A stretch of 64,000 nt of DNA, taken from Saccharibacillus sacchari DSM 19268 (GTDB lineage Bacteria; Bacillota; Bacilli; Paenibacillales; Paenibacillaceae). Numbering within the stretch: the first letter of the stretch is position 1; each line of letters starts with the position of its first letter. Below the pieces are notes generated by a model, which had not been told where the DNA came from, did no database searches, and worked only from the letters and a program-made list of their open reading frames with translations. Below, in pieces: positions 27,292 through 36,221 of this stretch. The stretch is taken from NCBI RefSeq assembly GCF_000585395.1, contig NZ_KK073875.1, positions 3,195,774-3,259,773 of the forward strand, given 5' to 3'. The position numbers were made by a program, and so were the translations under genes.

Positions 27292-28674
27292 TTGAAAAAA
27301 ACAGCTTCGGTATTGGCCGGCGTTTTGTTGGCCGCAGTGATCGTCCAGCCCGTCAATCTTTACGCTGCGGGCGCGACTGACAAAATCGATCGTCAGCTTG
27401 AAGAGCTGCAGCAAAAAGAGCAGGACGCGCAGGCCCAGAAGAACGCGGCGGATGCCGATAAGCAAAAAGCCGAGCGCAGCAAAAACAAAACGGCCGAATA
27501 CCTGGAGCAGGTTCTCGCGAACATCGAAGCGGTCGGTAGCAAGCTGACCCAGGTGACGGTAGAGTTGGCGGATACGGAAACGCAGCTCGAGCAAACGAAG
27601 CAGGAACTTGAAAAAGCCAAAAAACGCATTGCCGAGCGCGAAGGATTTCTCGACACGCGTGTTCGCCTGATGTACACGGACGGAGCCGTTTCCTATCTGG
27701 ACGTCCTGATGGCTTCGGCTGATTTTAGCGACTTCCTGAGCCGTGCAGACTCGATCAAGCGTATTATCGGACAAGACAACAACGTTTTGGACGAGCAAAA
27801 GCGCGATCAGGAGATCGTAATCGAGAAGCAAGCCGATTTGAAAAACCAACATGCCAAGCAGAAGACGCTGTTGGCTCAAGTCGAATCGCACAAAAAAGAT
27901 CTCGATGCAAAAGAACAAGAGAAACGCGAACTGATCGCCCAATACGAAGTCGATATTGAAGAAGCCGGCGAGATCAGCGAAGAGCAAGACTCGATGCTGA
28001 TCGAATTCGCGACCAAGCGCTCCGATCTGGAACGCGAGAAGCGCGAAATCGAAGAAGCTCAGCGCCGGGCGGCAGCCGAAGAAGCACTGCGCGTCGCTCA
28101 AGAGAAGGCTCGTCAAGCCGCGGCTGCGAAGAAGGCAGAAGAGCAGCGCATCGCCGAAGCAGAAGCCGCTCGCGCGGCAGCAGCCGTTCAAGCTCCGGCG
28201 ACCAGCGACTACTCGTACAGCAGCGGCGATTCTTCTTCGTCGGATTCGTCTTCCGGTTCCAACTCTTCCTCGAACAGCGGTTCGATGCTGACGCCGGTCG
28301 ACAGCTACCGCATGTCGTCGGGTTACGGCACTCGCGTGCACCCGATCACCGGCAAAGTCAAAAAGCATACGGGCGTCGATATGGCAGCACCGCAAGGCAC
28401 GGATATTCATGCCGCCGAAGGCGGCGTCGTAACGGTTGCCCAATGGTGGAACGGTTACGGCAACACGGTCGTGATCGACCACGGTAACGGAGTTTGGACG
28501 CTGTACGGCCATATTCGCGACGGAGGCATTGCGGTCTCGTCGGGACAAACCGTATCTCGCGGACAAAAAATTGCCGAAGTCGGCTCAACAGGGAACTCGA
28601 CGGGACCTCACTTGCACTTTGAGGTACGCATCAACGGCGAACCCGTCAATCCGGTCCCTTATCTGGGCTGGTAA
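27292..28674 (+). CDS. Secreted coiled-coil murein hydrolase with M23 domain (EnvC/PcsB-like partner of FtsEX)
   Basis: A 460-residue exported protein. The signal peptide ends near YAAG (about residue 26). A long coiled coil, rich in Glu, Lys, Gln and Ala, spans about 28–300. A Ser-rich linker (SSSSDSSSGSNSSSNSGS) leads to a LytM/M23 zinc peptidase domain (about 345–455). Zinc ligands and catalytic His are visible in HTGVD (about 359) and HLHFE (about 440), so the domain looks active. The coiled coil is the part that FtsX controls in EnvC, PcsB and CwlO. TTG 27292 follows AAGGATGGGGA. Position directly after ftsEX supports the pairing. Confidence 0.88.
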   Translation: MKKTASVLAGVLLAAVIVQPVNLYAAGATDKIDRQLEELQQKEQDAQAQKNAADADKQKAERSKNKTAEYLEQVLANIEAVGSKLTQVTVELADTETQLEQTKQELEKAKKRIAEREGFLDTRVRLMYTDGAVSYLDVLMASADFSDFLSRADSIKRIIGQDNNVLDEQKRDQEIVIEKQADLKNQHAKQKTLLAQVESHKKDLDAKEQEKRELIAQYEVDIEEAGEISEEQDSMLIEFATKRSDLEREKREIEEAQRRAAAEEALRVAQEKARQAAAAKKAEEQRIAEAEAARAAAAVQAPATSDYSYSSGDSSSSDSSSGSNSSSNSGSMLTPVDSYRMSSGYGTRVHPITGKVKKHTGVDMAAPQGTDIHAAEGGVVTVAQWWNGYGNTVVIDHGNGVWTLYGHIRDGGIAVSSGQTVSRGQKIAEVGSTGNSTGPHLHFEVRINGEPVNPVPYLGW

Positions 28675-28712
28675 ATCCGGTTATACAAGGCCAAGTTCGA
28701 CCCCATTTGCTT

Positions 28713-28737
28713 CCCGCCCGGTACGTTTACGGGCGGG
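28713..28737 (+). terminator. GC-rich hairpin after the M23 gene
   Basis: CCCGCCCG (28713–28720) pairs with CGGGCGGG (28730–28737). Only a short, broken T stretch follows, so termination may be partial. Confidence 0.5.
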
Positions 28738-28828
28738 TCTTGCGTTTGACGGAAGCTTCGGCCACAATAGGGAAAACAACATCACCATTTGAAGATAGTT
28801 TGAGGATACTTCCAAGGAGGCTTGCACC

Positions 28829-30280
28829 ATGGTAAAAAAACGGACAGCGATTCTGTTGGTCATCCTGGCCATGATCATCGGAGGGGGAGCGGTGCTGGCC
28901 TTGACGAATTATCCGATCTTCGCGAGCAGCGGGGCGAGCGCAAGCACAGGGCTCAGCCAGGATGAGATGAACAAGCTGAATACGGCGGTCAAACTGATCG
29001 AAGACGGCTATTATAAAGAAGTCGATCACGAGAAACTCGTGACAGGCGCGATCAACGGGATCGTAGGCGCGTTGGACGACCCCTACTCCTCCTATATGGC
29101 AGCGGAGCAAGCGAGCGAATTCAACGAATCGATCGAAGGTTCATTTACGGGAATCGGCGCGGAAGTCGAACTGAAGAACGAACAAGTAACGGTCGTGTCC
29201 CCGATCAAGGGTTCGCCGGCGGAAAAAGCAGGCATTCAAGCGAAGGACGTTCTGCTTTCCGTAGACGACGAATCGCTGGCCGGTCTTGATCTGCAAACGG
29301 CCGTGTCCAAGATTCGCGGTCCGAAAGGCAGCAAAGTCACGATCATGGTGAAGCGTGAAGGCACGACCGATCCGATCAAGTTCGAGCTGACGCGTGACGA
29401 CATCAAGTTGGAGACGGTCAACGCTCATATGGAAGACGGCGGGATCGGCGTTATCGAAGTGACTCAATTCTCCGCCAATACGGGCGATCGCTTCAAGGAA
29501 GAATTGACCAAGCTGGAAAAACAGAAGATGAAAGGCCTGGTTATCGACCTGCGCAGCAACCCGGGCGGCCTGCTCAACGTCGTCGTGGACATGGCGGAAG
29601 AGTTCGTGCCGAAAGGCAGCATTATCGTGCAGGAAGAACAGCGCAGCGGTACGCGTCAGACGGTTCGTTCCTCGGGCGTAGCTGCTGAGAAAGCTTATCC
29701 GGTTACGGTGCTCATCAACGGCGGCAGCGCCAGCGCCTCCGAGATCATGGCGGGCGCGCTGAAGGAATCTGCGGGAGCCAAGCTTTTGGGCGAAAACTCC
29801 TTCGGTAAAGGCACCGTGCAAACGAGCATTCCGGATCGCTTAGGCGACGGCACGCTCCTCAAAATCACGATCGCCAAATGGCTGACCCCGGATGCCGAAT
29901 GGATTCATGAAAAAGGCATCAAGCCGGACGAGAAGATCAGCCAGCCGGACTACTTTACGGTAGCGCCGATCGATAAAGAACAGACGCTGAAGTACAACAT
30001 GAACAATGATAACGTCAAAAGCGCGCAGATCATGTTGAGCGGACTGGGTTATGATACCAAGCGTAAAGACGGTTACTTCGATGCGGAGACCAAAAAACAA
30101 GTTCAAGCTTTCCAAAAAGCGAAAAAGCTGACGGTAAGCGGATTTGTGGACGAAAAGACGGCTCTTGCATTGGAAGCGGCTATTCTGGAACAAATCGCCG
30201 ATCCGGCCAACGATACGCAGTTGAATAAAGCGATCCGGGAACTCAAGCAGGAAACGCTTGCTCCGGCGTCGAACTCCTGA
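28829..30280 (+). CDS. ctpA: Carboxy-terminal processing protease (S41, CtpA/CtpB)
   Basis: A 483-residue membrane-anchored outer-face serine protease. A transmembrane helix lies at about 6–28. A PDZ domain follows (about 105–175, FTGIGAEVEL … KGSPAEKAGIQAKDVLLSVD). The S41 core carries Ser in NGGSASASEIMAGAL and Lys in NSFGKGTVQ as the catalytic dyad. A C-terminal peptidoglycan-binding-like domain (about 395–450, QIMLSGLGYDTKRKDGYFD) is also present. CCAAGGAGG precedes the ATG. In B. subtilis ctpB sits next to minJ and ftsEX, the same order as here. Possible targets include wall hydrolases such as the preceding gene (inference). Confidence 0.9.
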   Translation: MVKKRTAILLVILAMIIGGGAVLALTNYPIFASSGASASTGLSQDEMNKLNTAVKLIEDGYYKEVDHEKLVTGAINGIVGALDDPYSSYMAAEQASEFNESIEGSFTGIGAEVELKNEQVTVVSPIKGSPAEKAGIQAKDVLLSVDDESLAGLDLQTAVSKIRGPKGSKVTIMVKREGTTDPIKFELTRDDIKLETVNAHMEDGGIGVIEVTQFSANTGDRFKEELTKLEKQKMKGLVIDLRSNPGGLLNVVVDMAEEFVPKGSIIVQEEQRSGTRQTVRSSGVAAEKAYPVTVLINGGSASASEIMAGALKESAGAKLLGENSFGKGTVQTSIPDRLGDGTLLKITIAKWLTPDAEWIHEKGIKPDEKISQPDYFTVAPIDKEQTLKYNMNNDNVKSAQIMLSGLGYDTKRKDGYFDAETKKQVQAFQKAKKLTVSGFVDEKTALALEAAILEQIADPANDTQLNKAIRELKQETLAPASNS

Positions 30281-30301
30281 CATAGCGTTTTGAACGAATG
30301 A

Positions 30302-30330
30302 GAGAAGGCGCAAGCCTTCTCTTTTTATTT
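30302..30330 (+). terminator. Intrinsic terminator after ctpA
   Basis: GAGAAGGC pairs with GCCTTCTC around a GCAA loop, followed by a T-rich tail. It lies just before the ribosome site of the next gene, so some read-through would still serve it. Confidence 0.75.
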
Positions 30331-30353
30331 AGCGGGACGAAAAGGAGACACCG

Positions 30354-31775
30354 ATGAACGAATATGTGGAAATCATCCTGTCGGGACTGCTGGAACTTGT
30401 GATTCAGCCTTTTTATTGGGCGGGACTGTTGATCCTGCTCTTGTATTATCGCCGTCAGGGGATTTTGGAACGGAAACTTTTTCATATCCGGCTGCATGGG
30501 TACGGCATGCCTGCCATGTGGGCGCTGCTTGGCGGATTATGTGCAGGCGTAGCGGTTTCGTTAGTGATGGCAGGCATCGGATTTACAATGACGCCTGTCG
30601 GGGCGGCAGCGGTATGGGTGACTGCGCTCGTGCTGCTGGTCTTCCGTATTCGCTTTGCCAACTTTATTTACGCTGTAGGCGTTCTCGGCCTTTTGCAATT
30701 AGTGCTGAGCTACATTCCCGGTCTGCCTGATGCAGGCATTTTCGGCACGATATTCGGAGCGATCGACGAGTTGAATATCGCGGCGCTATTGGTGCTTGCG
30801 GCGCTGCTGCATTTAGCGGAAAGCGGGCTGATTGCCTGGCAGGGAAAAGATTTTGCTTTGCCGACGTATATACCGGGAAAAAGGGGACGTCCCGTCGGGG
30901 CTTACGTTTTGCGCATGCTCTGGCTAGTGCCGACCTTGCTGCTTGTTCCTTCCGAAAACGGTCCGATCTCATTGCCGTGGACTCCGCCTCTTCTGGCGGG
31001 TCTTGGGCTTCCGGAAGCAACCGGATATATGCTGCTGGCGCTGCCGGTCATGATCGGCATGCCGGAAGTGACGTGGACGCTGCTGCCGGAGCGAAAAGCA
31101 GCGCGTGCTGCACGTCGCGGGCTGATGTTCGGCGCTGCCTTATTGGTATTGGCGCTGGGTGCCGTATTCTGGTCGCCGATGACCGTAGTCGTCGGGGTTG
31201 CGGGCATTGCCTTGCGTGAAGCGCTGATTCGGGACAGTTTGCGCGAAGAGGAAGGTCAATCCGCGATGTATGCCCATTCCGGCCGAGGGCTTCGAATTTT
31301 AGCTGTCCAACCGGGGAGTCCTGCCGAGGACATGGGGATTTTGCCGGGCGAGACATTGCTGAAGGTGAACGGCAGTCTGGTTGCCACCACGCAGCAAATG
31401 CACGAGTCGCTACGCGTGAATTCGGCCTTCTGCAAGCTGGAAGTGCAGAATCGCAGCGGGGAGAGCAAGTTCTTGCAGCGCCCCATCTACGATGGCGATC
31501 ACCATCAGCTTGGATTCATCTTCGCGCCGGACGATGCTTCGGTATCCGAAAAGCATGCACATCCTCTGTCCTTGCCGGGCTTATGGAGCGTGCACCCCGA
31601 ACAAAGACGTATTTCGGGAAGCTCCGCCCCCGAGAGCCAGCCGGTCTTATTGCTGGACGGACCTTTAGGTAAAAGCGAATCCATTGGCGAACCCGATGCT
31701 GACATTACAAGCCGAAAAGATGAAGATTACACGGATTTGCAGAGATCCGGCACGGAAACCGCGAAGTCGGAATAG
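30354..31775 (+). CDS. minJ: MinJ-like polytopic membrane protein with C-terminal PDZ domain
   Basis: A 473-residue protein with about eight hydrophobic helices in the first ~290 residues, then a cytoplasmic PDZ domain (about 310–375, GLRILAVQPGSPAEDMGILPGE). This layout and the position after ctp match MinJ of B. subtilis, which bridges DivIVA and MinD at division sites. About 80 polar residues after the PDZ are extra compared with B. subtilis MinJ (397 residues). AAAGGAG precedes the ATG. The assignment rests on topology and gene order more than on motifs. Confidence 0.7.
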   Translation: MNEYVEIILSGLLELVIQPFYWAGLLILLLYYRRQGILERKLFHIRLHGYGMPAMWALLGGLCAGVAVSLVMAGIGFTMTPVGAAAVWVTALVLLVFRIRFANFIYAVGVLGLLQLVLSYIPGLPDAGIFGTIFGAIDELNIAALLVLAALLHLAESGLIAWQGKDFALPTYIPGKRGRPVGAYVLRMLWLVPTLLLVPSENGPISLPWTPPLLAGLGLPEATGYMLLALPVMIGMPEVTWTLLPERKAARAARRGLMFGAALLVLALGAVFWSPMTVVVGVAGIALREALIRDSLREEEGQSAMYAHSGRGLRILAVQPGSPAEDMGILPGETLLKVNGSLVATTQQMHESLRVNSAFCKLEVQNRSGESKFLQRPIYDGDHHQLGFIFAPDDASVSEKHAHPLSLPGLWSVHPEQRRISGSSAPESQPVLLLDGPLGKSESIGEPDADITSRKDEDYTDLQRSGTETAKSE

Positions 31776-31843
31776 TACCTTGTCAACGCTAAAGTAAGGT
31801 TACGCCCGAATAGGCAAATCGGTTGATTTGATCGATTTCAAAG

Positions 31844-31888
31844 GACAGTTCCGCCAGTTACGCAACCGCTGGTGGAACTGTCTTTTTT
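31844..31888 (+). terminator. Intrinsic terminator after the minJ-like gene
   Basis: GACAGTTCC-g-CCAG (31844–31857) pairs with CTGG-t-GGAACTGTC (31869–31882), then six T. The remaining ~200 bases to the next gene are AT-rich and show no clear promoter or gene. Confidence 0.8.
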
Positions 31889-32089
31889 ATGCGTTCAACG
31901 CCGAATCTTCGCAGACCTAACATGATCCTTTCGGCCTATGTCGGTATTTTGTTTATGTATGCGTTATCTTTAAAAAATGTCATAAAAATAGGACCTTTAT
32001 TCATAAAATTCATGCACAGATTTTACGAGAAGCTGATAGAATGAAGAAACCTAAACAGGAATGAGACTTTAAGACTAGTTGAGGAGGCG

Positions 32090-33928
32090 ATGAACCACGT
32101 GAGAAACTTCAAAGTCAAAACGAAGATTTTATTGCTGACTCTGCTGTCGGGAGTCATGCTGTTGGCGGTGGGTTATACCGGATATTCGACGATGAAGCAG
32201 ATGGCGCAGACGTCGGAGAATATGTATCAGAACAATTTGAGATCGCTGAATGCGATTGGGCAGGTGAGTTCCAACAATAGCGCGATCGAAGCCTACGTGA
32301 TGGAAATGATGCTCAACTCGGATTATACGGCAACCCAAAATTTGTCCTTAAGCATCAGCGACCGTACGGCTCGCAATGCGATGGCTTATTCGGAATTGGA
32401 ACAGATCTCGCTGAGTGCAGCTTCCAAAGCGCTGTACGATGAATATAATACGTTAACACCGGATTACTTTAACGTTCGTTCGCGCATTGTCGATTTGGCG
32501 ACGCGCAACGAAAGCGAACAGGCCTACGCCATGTTCCAAGAGGAATTGCAACCGATTCGCGAGCAGGTCAATCTGGTCGTGAACAAGCTAAGCTCTCAAT
32601 TGCTGCGCGAAGCGCAAAGCAATAATGCGTCCTCTCTGGAATTGGCGAAAACGTCTACGATTTTGATTATCATCTGTATCGGAGTCGGGATTTTGTTGAT
32701 TGCAGGCGGAGGATTATTAATCTCTCGTTTGGTTTCTTCTCCGCTGCGCGAAATGCAGAAGATGATGCAGCGCGCCGAGAACGGGGATTTGAGCGTGCAA
32801 GGGACTTATCTGTATCGCGACGAGATCGGACAGGTTACCCGGTCGTTTAATCGCATGATCGACGGGCTGCGCGATCTGATTCGGCGGATCGACGAAAGTG
32901 CCGTAACCTTGTCTGCTTCTTCGGAGCAACTGGCTGCGAGCGCGGAGCAGACGACGGGAGCCGCCGGCCATATCGCGACGTCTTCATCCGAGTTATCGTC
33001 CGGCTTCGAAACGCAAGCGAAGACGATCGGCAGCGTGAGCGGATTTGTTGACGAAATGGAAGGCAATATGCGCCGACTCGGCAAAAACGGCGAAGAGATT
33101 GCCGAGTCGGTCGAAGCGGCCAATACGGCGGCAGAACTGGGAAGCGAGGAAGTGAAAAAGACAATCGGACGGATGGGCGAGATCGATCGCAGCGTTGCGC
33201 ACGCGCTTGAAGTCGTAACGGCACTTCGTCAACGCTCGGAAGAAATCGGGGCCGCTGCGGTATTAATCGATCAGATTGCCCGGCAAACCAATCTGTTGTC
33301 CTTGAATGCTTCGATCGAAGCGGCGCGTGCCGGAGAAGCCGGCAGAGGGTTCGCGGTCGTGGCTCAAGAGATCCGCAAACTTGCCGAAAGCGCAGCGGAT
33401 TCGACGCGGACCATCAGCGAGATCATTACAGCGATTCAGGAGGAATCGGAAGCAGCCGTTCGTTCGCTGAATGAAGGCGCCGATCGCGCCAAGCTCGGTG
33501 TCGAGAGCGGCCGAGAAATTTCCGAGGTGTTTGGTCGCATCCGCAGCTCCGTTGCCGAAGTTCGTCAAGAGACGGGCGAGTCCGGCGAATTGATCCATCT
33601 CCTAATGACGCAGACATCGCGAATTGCGGATGCGATGCGGGATGTAAGCTCTATTGCCCAAGAAGGCGCGGCTGGAATCGAAGAAGTCAGCGCCGCCGGC
33701 GAAGAGCAGTTGTCCACGATGGAAGAAGTCCAAGGCTCTGCGCGCTTCCTGTCCCGGTTGGCGGAAGAACTTCAAGAAACGTTGACTCGTTTTACATTAG
33801 AGAGCATAGACGAAGCGGAGGCCAAGACTCCCGCAAAGACTTCCGAATCGGAAACAATCGAGAACGAAACCGCTCATGCGTCATCCGAAGAAAGCAAAGA
33901 CGAAAAGAATTTGAACACGGTGGCGTAG
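32090..33928 (+). CDS. Methyl-accepting chemotaxis protein
   Basis: A 612-residue transmembrane chemoreceptor that signals to CheA. TM1 is at about 12–30, followed by a four-helix-bundle ligand domain (about 35–185), TM2 (about 186–208), HAMP (about 210–262) and a long coiled signalling domain. The tip [24 protein letters not shown]…[14 protein letters not shown] is intact. A Glu/Ser-rich tail ends the protein with no CheR-tether pentapeptide. AGGAGG (32082–32087) is very close to ATG 32090; GTG 32099, giving VRNFKVKTK, is an equally good start. The ligand cannot be told. Confidence 0.92.
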   Translation: MNHVRNFKVKTKILLLTLLSGVMLLAVGYTGYSTMKQMAQTSENMYQNNLRSLNAIGQVSSNNSAIEAYVMEMMLNSDYTATQNLSLSISDRTARNAMAYSELEQISLSAASKALYDEYNTLTPDYFNVRSRIVDLATRNESEQAYAMFQEELQPIREQVNLVVNKLSSQLLREAQSNNASSLELAKTSTILIIICIGVGILLIAGGGLLISRLVSSPLREMQKMMQRAENGDLSVQGTYLYRDEIGQVTRSFNRMIDGLRDLIRRIDESAVTLSASSEQLAASAEQTTGAAGHIATSSSELSSGFETQAKTIGSVSGFVDEMEGNMRRLGKNGEEIAESVEAANTAAELGSEEVKKTIGRMGEIDRSVAHALEVVTALRQRSEEIGAAAVLIDQIARQTNLLSLNASIEAARAGEAGRGFAVVAQEIRKLAESAADSTRTISEIITAIQEESEAAVRSLNEGADRAKLGVESGREISEVFGRIRSSVAEVRQETGESGELIHLLMTQTSRIADAMRDVSSIAQEGAAGIEEVSAAGEEQLSTMEEVQGSARFLSRLAEELQETLTRFTLESIDEAEAKTPAKTSESETIENETAHASSEESKDEKNLNTVA

Positions 33929-34022
33929 TAGCTTGTCTTGAATAAATCGAAGGTTTACTGTTCGTCTGAAATGTACACGGTACTAGTGCGCTGAACGAGG
34001 TCGAAAATGCTCTGCTCAATCG

Positions 34023-34067
34023 AAAAATCCTGCGAGAAGATCTTATGATCTCCCGCAGGATTTTTTT
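34023..34067. terminator. Bidirectional terminator between the chemoreceptor and motB
   Basis: AAAAATCCTGC on the left pairs with GCAGGATTTTT on the right, with AGATC/GATCT inside. A-run and T-run flank the stem so both converging genes can use it. Confidence 0.75.
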
Positions 34068-34097
34068 AGCTATACGTCGGTCAGATCCATTATCCGT

Positions 34098-34928
34098 TCA
34101 GGGTGTCGATCCAACCGCATCCGATTGCAGCTGCCGCAGCACCGTGATCTCGACGCGCCGGTTCTGTTGGCGGCCTTGGGCCGTCGAATTGTCGCCGACC
34201 GGACGCGTATCCGCATAACCGGCATATTGGAACTGGGAAGCATCAAGGCCGCGCGCGTCGATAAAGTAACGAAGCACGGATAAGGCCCGGTCGCCGGACA
34301 GTTCCCAGTTATCGGCATAACGCCCGCCCGTGATCGGTTGGTTGTCCGTATGGCCTTCGATGCTGATCGTCGCGTCAACCGTGCCGAACAGGCTGGATAA
34401 CCGATCCAAAATGCCGGATGCGCCGCTTTTCAGATCGGCCCGGCCGACATCGAACAGGAAGCGGTCGCTGAGCGTGATCGAGATTCCCTGAGGTTTGTCG
34501 GCGACGAAGATCTGATCCTCCAGACCGTTGTCCGCGATATACGAGTTGATCGTTTGCAAGAAGCTCGCGAGCTGCCGTTCCTGTTCCCGGAATTGCAGCT
34601 CGCGTTCGGTCGGTTCTTCCTGAATCGGCTCTTCCTCGGGATCGTCCGGCACGATCTGCGCTCCCTGATCTTCTCCTTCGGTGCCGGGAAGCTGCTGACC
34701 GTCCTCGCCCGTGATCTTCGGACCGCCGTCCAGAATATTATTTCCGGATTGAAACGTCGTTTGCAAAGAAGACGAGACGGCAGCGTACTTCTCCGCGTCC
34801 ACCGAACTCACTCCGTACATGATGACAAAAAAGATCAGCAGCAGCGTCAACAAGTCGGCGTACGTAATCAGCCAACGTTCCTGCTGATGGGAAGGGCCTT
34901 CCTTTTTTGCGCGGCGGCGTCTGCTCAT
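34098..34928 (-). CDS. motB: Flagellar motor stator protein MotB
   Basis: The stator subunit that anchors to peptidoglycan, 276 residues. One transmembrane helix follows WLITYADLLTLLLIFFVIMY, holding the proton-binding Asp of the AD motif. A plug/linker rich in Glu, Pro and Gln follows, then an OmpA-type domain with ISIEGHTDNQPI and NWELSGDRA. ATG 34928 overlaps the motA stop as TGATG; a GTG three bases upstream is also possible. No flagellar genes are nearby, which is normal for Bacilli. A sodium-driven MotS identity cannot be excluded. Confidence 0.92.
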   Translation of the reverse strand: MSRRRRAKKEGPSHQQERWLITYADLLTLLLIFFVIMYGVSSVDAEKYAAVSSSLQTTFQSGNNILDGGPKITGEDGQQLPGTEGEDQGAQIVPDDPEEEPIQEEPTERELQFREQERQLASFLQTINSYIADNGLEDQIFVADKPQGISITLSDRFLFDVGRADLKSGASGILDRLSSLFGTVDATISIEGHTDNQPITGGRYADNWELSGDRALSVLRYFIDARGLDASQFQYAGYADTRPVGDNSTAQGRQQNRRVEITVLRQLQSDAVGSTP

Positions 34929-35704
34929 CACAGACCCGCCCCAACCGGTTTTTCATCCTGATAGTCATCCAGATAGGTCGCCAGTTTTTTGCGGACCAGG
35001 TTCGGATTTTCCGCGTTTTGAACGGCAAGCAAGCCTTCCAGCATCATTTCCATCACTTGGACCTCCTCTTCTCCGCGCGCGCGGATCTTGGATGCGATCG
35101 GCAGGAAAATCAGGTTGGCGCTGGCTACGCCGTACAGGGTAGCGATAAAGGCGACTGCGATGGAAGAGCCGAGGTTGGCCGGTTCCGCCAAGCTGCCGAG
35201 TACGCGGATCAGCCCCATCACGGTTCCGATAATGCCCATCGTAGGCGCGTAACCGCCTGCGGATTCGAACATTTTGGCGTACCCGTCGAATCGTTCCTGC
35301 CTTTTATCGATCTCCAGTTCGAGAATCCGTCGAATGAGCGGTTGGTCGCCTCCGTCCACGATCAGGCCGAGGCCTTCGCGCATAAAAGGATTCTCGTGGT
35401 TTTCTGCCGTTTTCTCTAAAGCGAGCATGCCCGAGCGGCGCGCCGTATAAGCCATATCCGCCAGATCGTCGATCAGCTGCCCGGCGTTCGTCGGCTGCGG
35501 AGCGAACGCTAGTTTCAGCGCTTCGGGCAGGGTTCGGAGCCTTTTCCACGGAAAACTGATCGCGACGGCAGCTGCCGTTCCGCCGAATACGATCAGTGCT
35601 GCAGCGCCTTGCAGCAAGCCGCCGGCTTGTCCGCCTTCCCACAAAAAACCTCCGATCAGCGCGGCAAAACCGACAATGATTCCGATAATCGTAGTGATAT
35701 CCAT
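34928..35704 (-). CDS. motA: Flagellar motor stator protein MotA
   Basis: The force-generating stator subunit, 258 residues. Four transmembrane helices are visible (about 3–22, 30–50, 145–170, 178–205). The cytoplasmic loop has the conserved charged region (ARRSGMLALEKTAE, Arg/Glu contacts with FliG). The late motif YAPTMGIIGTVMGLI and SIAVAFIATLYGVASANL are family hallmarks. AGAGAGGAA precedes the ATG. motA and motB are translationally coupled on the minus strand, divergent from uvrB. Confidence 0.93.
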   Translation of the reverse strand: MDITTIIGIIVGFAALIGGFLWEGGQAGGLLQGAAALIVFGGTAAAVAISFPWKRLRTLPEALKLAFAPQPTNAGQLIDDLADMAYTARRSGMLALEKTAENHENPFMREGLGLIVDGGDQPLIRRILELEIDKRQERFDGYAKMFESAGGYAPTMGIIGTVMGLIRVLGSLAEPANLGSSIAVAFIATLYGVASANLIFLPIASKIRARGEEEVQVMEMMLEGLLAVQNAENPNLVRKKLATYLDDYQDEKPVGAGL

Positions 35705-35774
35705 GCGTTCGTTCCTCTCTGCGGCAAAAGCTTAAAATAAGGGTTGAAAGAGTCTTGTGCATTTTCATAAATAA

Positions 35775-35822
35775 TTGCATCGTATAGAGAAAAAGAGTAT
35801 ACTTAACGGGAACACGCATTCT
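35775..35822 (+). promoter_or_regulatory. uvrB: Candidate uvrB promoter with LexA-like half-matched box
   Basis: TTGCAT (35775–35780) and TATACT (35798–35803) have a 17-base spacer. Just downstream, GGAACACGCATTCT (35809–35822) resembles the Bacillus LexA/DinR box (GAAC, four bases, GTTC) with one central mismatch. Such a site at +1 would fit SOS control of uvrB, but the match is imperfect. The uvrB start is 400 bases away; no gene is supported between. Confidence 0.4.
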
Positions 35823-36221
35823 TATTGCTGGAGGTTTGAACGGGCGAAGAGCGGACTCTTTTCGTCAATTTAAGGCGTCGTTTTCCGCAATCTTCAGATT
35901 TGTCGTCTTTCGTAAAAAAACGATGACCCGCCTCTGTTTTGCGTATCGGCAGGCTTTTGTCCAAGGTGTTATCCACCTCGTAAAAGCATGGCCGTTTTTT
36001 TTGCGAATCCCCAAAACGGCTGCAAAAAGCCCGTAAAATAGGCATTTTCGCGACTTTGGAGTACGGTGACGGTTGCGATGCTTCGTTCTCCGCGCGAAAA
36101 AGTGGTTATGTACAATATAAAGCATCCCGACGGCGTGTCAAACGAAAGCGATACGTCGGTTTTTTTCGTATTCTCTGCTACAAATATTATCACTTCAAAC
36201 GATGAGGGTGAAATAGGGCCA

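Noticed and set aside
35836..36036. 66-codon frame in the uvrB leader
   Set aside because: Its TTG start is only one base from GGAGG, and the peptide has no recognisable features.
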